This document shows positions 6,001 to 6,348 of a stretch of 6,348 nucleotides of DNA, piece by piece; the first letter of the stretch is position 1; each line of letters starts with the position of its first letter. Both the position numbers and the translations under genes were made by a program. Source of the DNA: Cloacimonetes bacterium UBA5553. Its GTDB lineage: Bacteria > Cloacimonadota > Cloacimonadia > Cloacimonadales > Cloacimonadaceae. Below the pieces are notes generated by a model that worked only from the letters and a program-made list of their open reading frames with translations, was not told the DNA's origin and did not search any database. The stretch is from NCBI GenBank assembly GCA_002425825.1, contig DIMZ01000165.1, positions 25,518-31,865 on the forward strand, in the 5' to 3' direction.

Positions 6001-6348
6001 CTGGTGTTTACGGTATTGGTAACATAGGGAGGATCAGGTGTGGTGCCAAAATGAACGTCATAGCTCGCCGGAACTCCACCGCCACTTGCCCAGTTAAGCA
6101 CTGCGGGCATCATGGTGTAGTTACCAATTGCGGGTGAAACCAATACTGCCGGATTAGGCGGATTGGTTACCACCAATGCAGGCATGTTAAAGCGAATGTT
6201 AGCACGATTGGGGCTAAGCGTGCCAGTTGTGCCATCGATGGCAGGTAGAGTATCGCTCTGATAGCGCAACGCACTTTGGAAGCTTGTAGGCGTAAAAAAC
6301 ACAGAAGCATTCTGCGTGTAAGCCACAGGAATAAGGCTGGTAACAATC
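1..6348 (-). CDS. Giant multidomain extracellular protein (choice-of-anchor J/D, FN3, CARDB, carboxypeptidase-regulatory-like), internal fragment
   Basis: One minus-strand frame is open across the whole window: 2,115 complete codons starting at 6347, with no stop, no frameshift, and neither end of the gene present. The translation is almost entirely beta-sandwich domains joined end to end: X0, FN3, J1, FN3, J2, [D, J3, CARDB, X1], [D, J4, CARDB, X2], two carboxypeptidase-regulatory-like domains, and a split FN3 carrying J5. It is rich in Thr/Asn/Ala/Val/Tyr, has few charged residues, and only seven Cys (residues 143, 488, 739, 1260, 1665, 1941, 1982), as is common in exported repeat proteins. 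No enzyme motif, transmembrane segment or signal peptide is visible; the signal peptide and any C-terminal sorting or anchor domain must lie outside. The likely role is adhesion or a structural stalk on the cell surface; this is inferred from the domains, and no specific ligand can be named. Domain style suggests Cloacimonadota or a relative in the Bacteroidota/Fibrobacterota group. Confidence 0.93.
3..119 (-). other. Ala/Ser-rich charged linker after J5, running off the left edge
   Basis: Residues 2077-2115. After J5 the composition changes: FNPEDMIQVS is followed by AAAPEARASVSKAGQEMGSQ, with Lys, Glu and Arg at a density not seen elsewhere, almost no Thr, and no beta pattern. It looks like a flexible linker. 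In similar proteins a linker like this precedes the resumption of an interrupted FN3. The reading frame is still open at the last base, so the stop codon is not in the window. Confidence 0.6.
120..635 (-). other. Choice-of-anchor J (cleaved-adhesin-like) domain J5
   Basis: Residues 1905-2076. All family marks are present: VVESFEAATFPPANWTR (1907-1923), a loop, a QAGIGFAYAYQDEWLISHPF strand pair (1961-1980), ATFSFTTFVFRG, YYVKVSTNGGTDWTVLWN (2004-2021, the 'VxxSTNGGxxWTxL' motif), IPITINMAAYGGQQIKIAFH (2034-2053), and the end LWYDWYIDNIRIA with Asp2070-Asn2071. It is the closest match to the family consensus in the window. Cys1941 and Cys1982 are the only two Cys in one domain and could form a disulfide. 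It appears to be nested inside an FN3. Confidence 0.95.
594..620 (-). repeat. 27-base near-identical DNA repeat at start of J5
   Basis: Partner of the repeat at 5847-5873, differing at two bases. The two copies are direct repeats about 5.25 kb apart in the same frame, so recombination between them would delete an in-frame block of the protein. Confidence 0.75.
642..716 (-). other. N-terminal strands of an FN3 domain, interrupted
   Basis: Residues 1878-1902. The stretch APSGVVATESTTPAQVNLVW, then NAPNP, matches strands A and B of an FN3 domain ('APxGxxAxxxxxxVxLxWxAP'), with Trp1897 in the core position. The remaining FN3 strands do not follow: instead a J domain starts within three residues. 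In related large proteins a J domain is often inserted at this point and the FN3 resumes afterwards with a 'GYxVxR' strand. That second half would lie beyond the left edge, so the nested reading is inferred. Confidence 0.6.
726..977 (-). other. Carboxypeptidase-regulatory-like domain 2
   Basis: Residues 1791-1874. The pattern is TVTLSGTILASDTAAGLAGA (residues 1793-1812), TITFTGYENYNATTAANGTF (1813-1832), SLSVYANQNYAYTATHSGYV (1833-1852) and the ending NMTLLEV. It is more divergent than the first copy: the 'NxxPG' turn is replaced by YANQN, and the usual Pro of 'PLxGA' is replaced by Gly. The tandem arrangement, with only the last strand of domain 1 between them, is typical. It is followed directly by an FN3-like start. 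Confidence 0.85.
978..1223 (-). other. Carboxypeptidase-regulatory-like domain 1
   Basis: Residues 1709-1790. It is a near-textbook example: GHITGTVLGAGNQPLQGVTV (residues 1712-1731), a Thr-rich strand with TTTYTTTTN, LGQYEIRNILPNTYSVSFSK (1745-1764), YGYVTQTQQFTLLEDETEII and the ending NVTLVP. This Ig-like (transthyretin-like) fold occurs in tandem in surface and outer-membrane proteins of this bacterial group, usually as a spacer. The usual 'T(x)TxxxGxYxIxNIxPGxYxVxxSxxGY' pattern is present apart from Asn1756 in place of the common Gly. No protease domain accompanies it. Confidence 0.93.
1227..1763 (-). other. Unnamed beta-rich module X2, complete copy
   Basis: Residues 1529-1707. It follows X1 motif by motif: FTVGEGNQTANIPINLYYQ (1534-1552), SSLYQTLYYPAEMG (1553-1566), VQLYGTF, KPVKVWIGTTTENA (1588-1601), TNWIPSTDLTMVFDGNLDFP (1603-1622), IITIPFNNPYLYLNGQNLVI (1627-1646), a FFRPSEGVYWQSSN strand, RVQSDTIIYDP (1677-1687) and a final KITFMG strand. 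Conserved Trp1593, Trp1605 and the Tyr-Tyr pair suggest a fixed core. Cys1665 replaces a Thr of X1. It closes the second block and is joined by IPGG to the first carboxypeptidase-regulatory-like domain. Confidence 0.77.
1764..2087 (-). other. CARDB-like Ig domain 2
   Basis: Residues 1421-1528. It starts PTNDLAATGVTGNTTPSVG, continues YTVNVFNWGTASQSTYTVNL (residues 1445-1464), VTVAPGASVPVPVTWAPTAEG (around 1478-1498), and ends TIYAKVVLNGDENPTNDQS (1501-1519), the standard CARDB ending with Asp1511, Asn1516 and Asp1517. About half its residues are identical to CARDB-like domain 1, and the stretch WAPTAEG is unchanged. It links J4 to X2 exactly as the first copy links J3 to X1. Confidence 0.85.
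2088..2561 (-). other. Choice-of-anchor J-like domain J4
   Basis: Residues 1263-1420. It closely follows J3: entry TLPYTQGFDQVTTPALPPDW (residues 1267-1286), TDANATAILIAPPLANT (1318-1334), TRVKFWGRAAA, LSVGIMSDAMNAMTFTEV (1355-1372), TWTQYVVTFAGYTGTGKHVA (1380-1399), FRHG, and the terminus IYIDDVLIET with the full YIDD (Asp1414-Asp1415), unlike J3. J3 and J4 are 159 and 158 residues long, so the duplicate has kept its length. The intact YIDD suggests J4 is the better-preserved copy at this position. Confidence 0.86.
2315..2331 (-). repeat. 17-base identical repeat within J4
   Basis: Partner of bases 4031-4047 in J3; encodes part of the TRVKF strand. Confidence 0.7.
2562..2939 (-). other. Choice-of-anchor D domain D2, with insertion
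   Basis: Residues 1137-1262. It begins PVIRVTPASRDFGTVILGS (residues 1138-1156, the canonical 'xPxxxDFGxVxxG' start), then FSIMNVGGGQLGINNITISG, MFSLQGLP, FVGRYNPTAAGAHTATITIT (1205-1224), and the closing strand RQVTSIALSGTCID. It aligns along its length with D1, except for 22 extra residues between TDN and the last strand. Cys1260 sits in the last strand, where the family often has Gly-Ser-Gly or Gly-Thr-Gly. It starts the second copy of the four-domain block. Confidence 0.88.
2604..2669 (-). other. 22-codon insertion in the last hairpin of D2
   Basis: Residues 1227-1248 (LGRSYQIRV, then NPDGRAENNNNVD) have no counterpart in D1: both domains share ITDN before this point, and both then have exactly 14 residues to the domain end. 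The inserted piece resembles the closing strand and loop of many CARDB domains ('VNPDGxxxExNxxNN'), with Asp1238, Glu1242 and a run of four Asn. It keeps frame exactly (66 bases). Asn- and Asp-rich loops of this kind could bind calcium, but no known site is matched. Confidence 0.6.
2955..3482 (-). other. Unnamed beta-rich module X1, complete copy
   Basis: Residues 956-1131. Landmarks in order: ITVGDGSADGRFPIDMYYRN (residues 961-980), SLNQSLYFSNEIG (981-993), a strand LSVSLYNNF, KPVKLWMMNTEMA (1015-1027), TNWVPLTQMTLVYDGMVSFP (1031-1050), ITIPLSTPFQYTGGNLLLAWNRP (1056-1078 across two strands), then YFSSSDFFKTQT, NYVSDTQFDP and KTTFML. The motif set 'P.xxYYxxSxxQxLYxxxE[IM]G ... VKxWMxxT ... 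xNWxPxxxxTxVxDGxxxFP ... NLLxxxxRP' recurs often in large Cloacimonadota/Bacteroidota surface proteins, but I know no Pfam-style name or function for it. Size and alternating hydrophobic pattern suggest a jelly-roll. Confidence 0.75.
3483..3803 (-). other. CARDB-like Ig domain 1
   Basis: Residues 849-955. It opens with ANDLAAIQITGNNMPSVN, the usual 'NDLAVxxxxGxxxPxxG' start, then YTIRILNNGTALQNNYTVKL (residues 872-891), VAAGATVDVIVNWAPTAEG (907-925), and LYGKVILAGDVNSVNDT (929-945), which matches the terminal strand and Asn-Asp ending of CARDB domains. A hand alignment with CARDB-like domain 2 gives 54 identities in 107 positions. CARDB domains are spacer or adhesion modules in prokaryotic surface proteins. 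It links J3 to X1. Confidence 0.82.
3804..4280 (-). other. Choice-of-anchor J-like domain J3
   Basis: Residues 690-848. The entry motif is TLPYLQNFDAVTVPALPVDW (residues 694-713), a common variant of the SFE...PPxW start. Then come TDANTIAMLIAPPLNT (core 'LxxPPL' motif), TRVKFYAKGG, LQVGVMTNPTD, a strand WAEYSVPL, GRFIAFKHG, and the terminal MYIDTVTIEQ. The position after Asp841 is Thr rather than Asn or Asp. The VGVMTNPTDASSF strand replaces the usual 'VxYSTDGGxxW' strand; this 'VGxMxDPxNxxTF' type is a recognised subclass in Cloacimonadota/Bacteroidota proteins. It is closely related to J4. Confidence 0.83.
4031..4047 (-). repeat. 17-base identical repeat within J3
   Basis: Identical to bases 2315-2331 in J4. 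Both encode the TRVKF strand at the same position in the two related J domains. It is one of the longer exact DNA runs I found between super-repeat copies A and B. Confidence 0.7.
4281..4592 (-). other. Choice-of-anchor D (ASPM/SPD-2/Hydin-like) domain D1
   Basis: Residues 586-689. The pattern matches the family well: FSITPTEWNHGSVLLGQ (residues 589-605), FVVSNDGVGTLSISNVSISGSPFFTL (611-636 in two strands), a loop, then FSVNYAPTAAGNHSATITITDN (654-675) and a short final strand VQVTGVGVD. Families of this Ig-like fold serve as spacers in secreted bacterial proteins and cilia proteins. It starts the first copy of the four-domain block and is followed directly by J3. After TDN there are only 14 residues to the domain end, compared with 36 in D2. 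Confidence 0.87.
4602..5159 (-). other. Choice-of-anchor J (cleaved-adhesin-like) domain J2
   Basis: Residues 397-582, the longest J domain in the window (about 186 residues). Landmarks are FPWNVNFG and FPPANWTKH (residues 415-423), GSWIQDDWRN, the core motif NGWLITPPINLPG (residues 466-478), a strand EFDLCLVDYA, the variant ligand strand FAVLVGDGTSWTP, MRYIAFYGIS, and the terminal DLMIDNVTVRQ with Asp576-Asn577 intact. The WLITPP and IDN motifs together make the family assignment firm. The loop at residues 491-505, rich in Asn, Pro and Asp, is a plausible metal-binding or contact loop, but this is only a guess from composition. Confidence 0.9.
5166..5456 (-). other. Fibronectin type III domain 2
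   Basis: Residues 298-394. The start APDAVTLSAPADAATNV is a familiar opening of FN3 domains in such proteins, followed by VTFTW (Trp323), GFKLYLDTN (residues 334-342), the hallmark ATYYWRVVATNAAGDA (residues 367-382) and SFTV. It is a better consensus match than FN3-1. It separates J1 from J2, giving the alternation FN3-J-FN3-J in the N-terminal third of the fragment. Confidence 0.9.
5472..5885 (-). other. Choice-of-anchor J (cleaved-adhesin-like) domain J1
   Basis: Residues 155-292. It begins with the family's entry motif, here ESFEATTFPPLGW (residues 158-170), followed by strands including ILSTPIVNV, IQFHART and the classic IQVKYSTDRTNWTNVG (residues 230-245), which matches the family pattern 'VxxSTDGxxW'. 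It ends with VYIDMIFAP. Most family members end in YIDN or YIDD; here the residue after Asp288 is Met, so this calcium-site-like position is atypical. In characterised relatives such as gingipain adhesin domains, this jelly-roll fold binds calcium and mediates adhesion; that role is inferred here. Confidence 0.82.
5847..5873 (-). repeat. 27-base near-identical DNA repeat at start of J1
   Basis: This stretch matches bases 594-620 at 25 of 27 positions by hand comparison. Both encode the opening motif of a J domain (SFEATTFPP here, SFEAATFPP at J5). The match is much closer than the rest of the two domains. Confidence 0.75.
5895..6164 (-). other. Fibronectin type III domain 1
   Basis: Residues 62-151. 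It opens with a Pro-rich linker (NPPNPAVLVSP), then a strand ending in LNW (Trp86), the strand YDVHFGTTPDPP, and the hallmark TTYYWKIVPRNANG (residues 125-138), closing with VWNFRT. Trp86, Tyr127-Trp129 and the final FRT strand are typical of FN3 domains in bacterial surface proteins, where they act as rigid spacers. A single Cys (143) lies in the F-G loop with no obvious partner. It leads directly into J1. Confidence 0.85.
6174..6347 (-). other. C-terminal end of an unnamed beta-rich module (X0)
   Basis: Residues 1-58 match the last third of the two complete X modules further along the protein. The shared landmarks are an Arg plus aromatic followed by SDT (RYQSDT here, NYVSDT in X1, RVQSDT in X2), an Asp about five residues later, a short loop containing Thr-Gly or Val-Thr, and a final strand with a basic residue and a Phe (NIRFNM here, KTTFML in X1, KITFMG in X2). 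The module therefore begins beyond the right edge. Here it is followed by FN3 rather than by a D or carboxypeptidase-regulatory-like domain. I know of no established name for this module; a function cannot be assigned. Confidence 0.65.

Noticed and set aside
5793..6137. Plus-strand open frame of 114 codons
   Set aside because: Antisense to FN3-1 and J1. Not a plausible protein.

Overview
The whole 6,348-base window lies inside one enormous protein-coding gene read on the minus strand. Reading from the right edge (first complete codon 6347-6345) to the left edge, a single frame runs for 2,115 codons with no stop and no frameshift. Neither the true start nor the stop is present, so the gene extends past both ends. 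Residue numbers below count from the right edge: residue k occupies plus-strand bases (6345-3(k-1)) to (6347-3(k-1)). There is no intergenic DNA, RNA gene, promoter, terminator, CRISPR array or mobile element in the window.

The protein is a chain of extracellular beta-sandwich domains, rich in Thr, Asn, Ala, Val, Gly and Tyr, with only seven Cys in 2,115 residues. In order from the N-terminal side: the end of an unnamed beta-rich module (X0); fibronectin type III (FN3); choice-of-anchor J / cleaved-adhesin-like domain (J1); FN3; J2; a block of choice-of-anchor D (ASPM/SPD-2/Hydin-like), J, CARDB-like and X domains; a second copy of that four-domain block; two carboxypeptidase-regulatory-like domains; the first strands of an FN3 that appears interrupted by a further J domain (J5); and a more charged linker running off the left edge. 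No catalytic domain is visible. The architecture fits a secreted or surface-anchored adhesin, or the long stalk of a cell-envelope protein.

This mixture of domains is typical of Candidatus Cloacimonadota and, more broadly, of the Bacteroidota/Fibrobacterota group with type IX secretion. Base composition near 50% GC (by eye) does not decide between them. The lineage is an inference from domain style only. A type IX sorting domain, if there is one, would lie beyond the left edge.

The points of most interest are the tandem four-domain super-repeat (residues 586-1131 and 1137-1707), the recurring X module, a clean 22-residue insertion in the second D domain that resembles the end of a CARDB domain, the FN3 apparently split by a J domain, and a near-identical 27-base DNA stretch at the start of two J domains about 5 kb apart.
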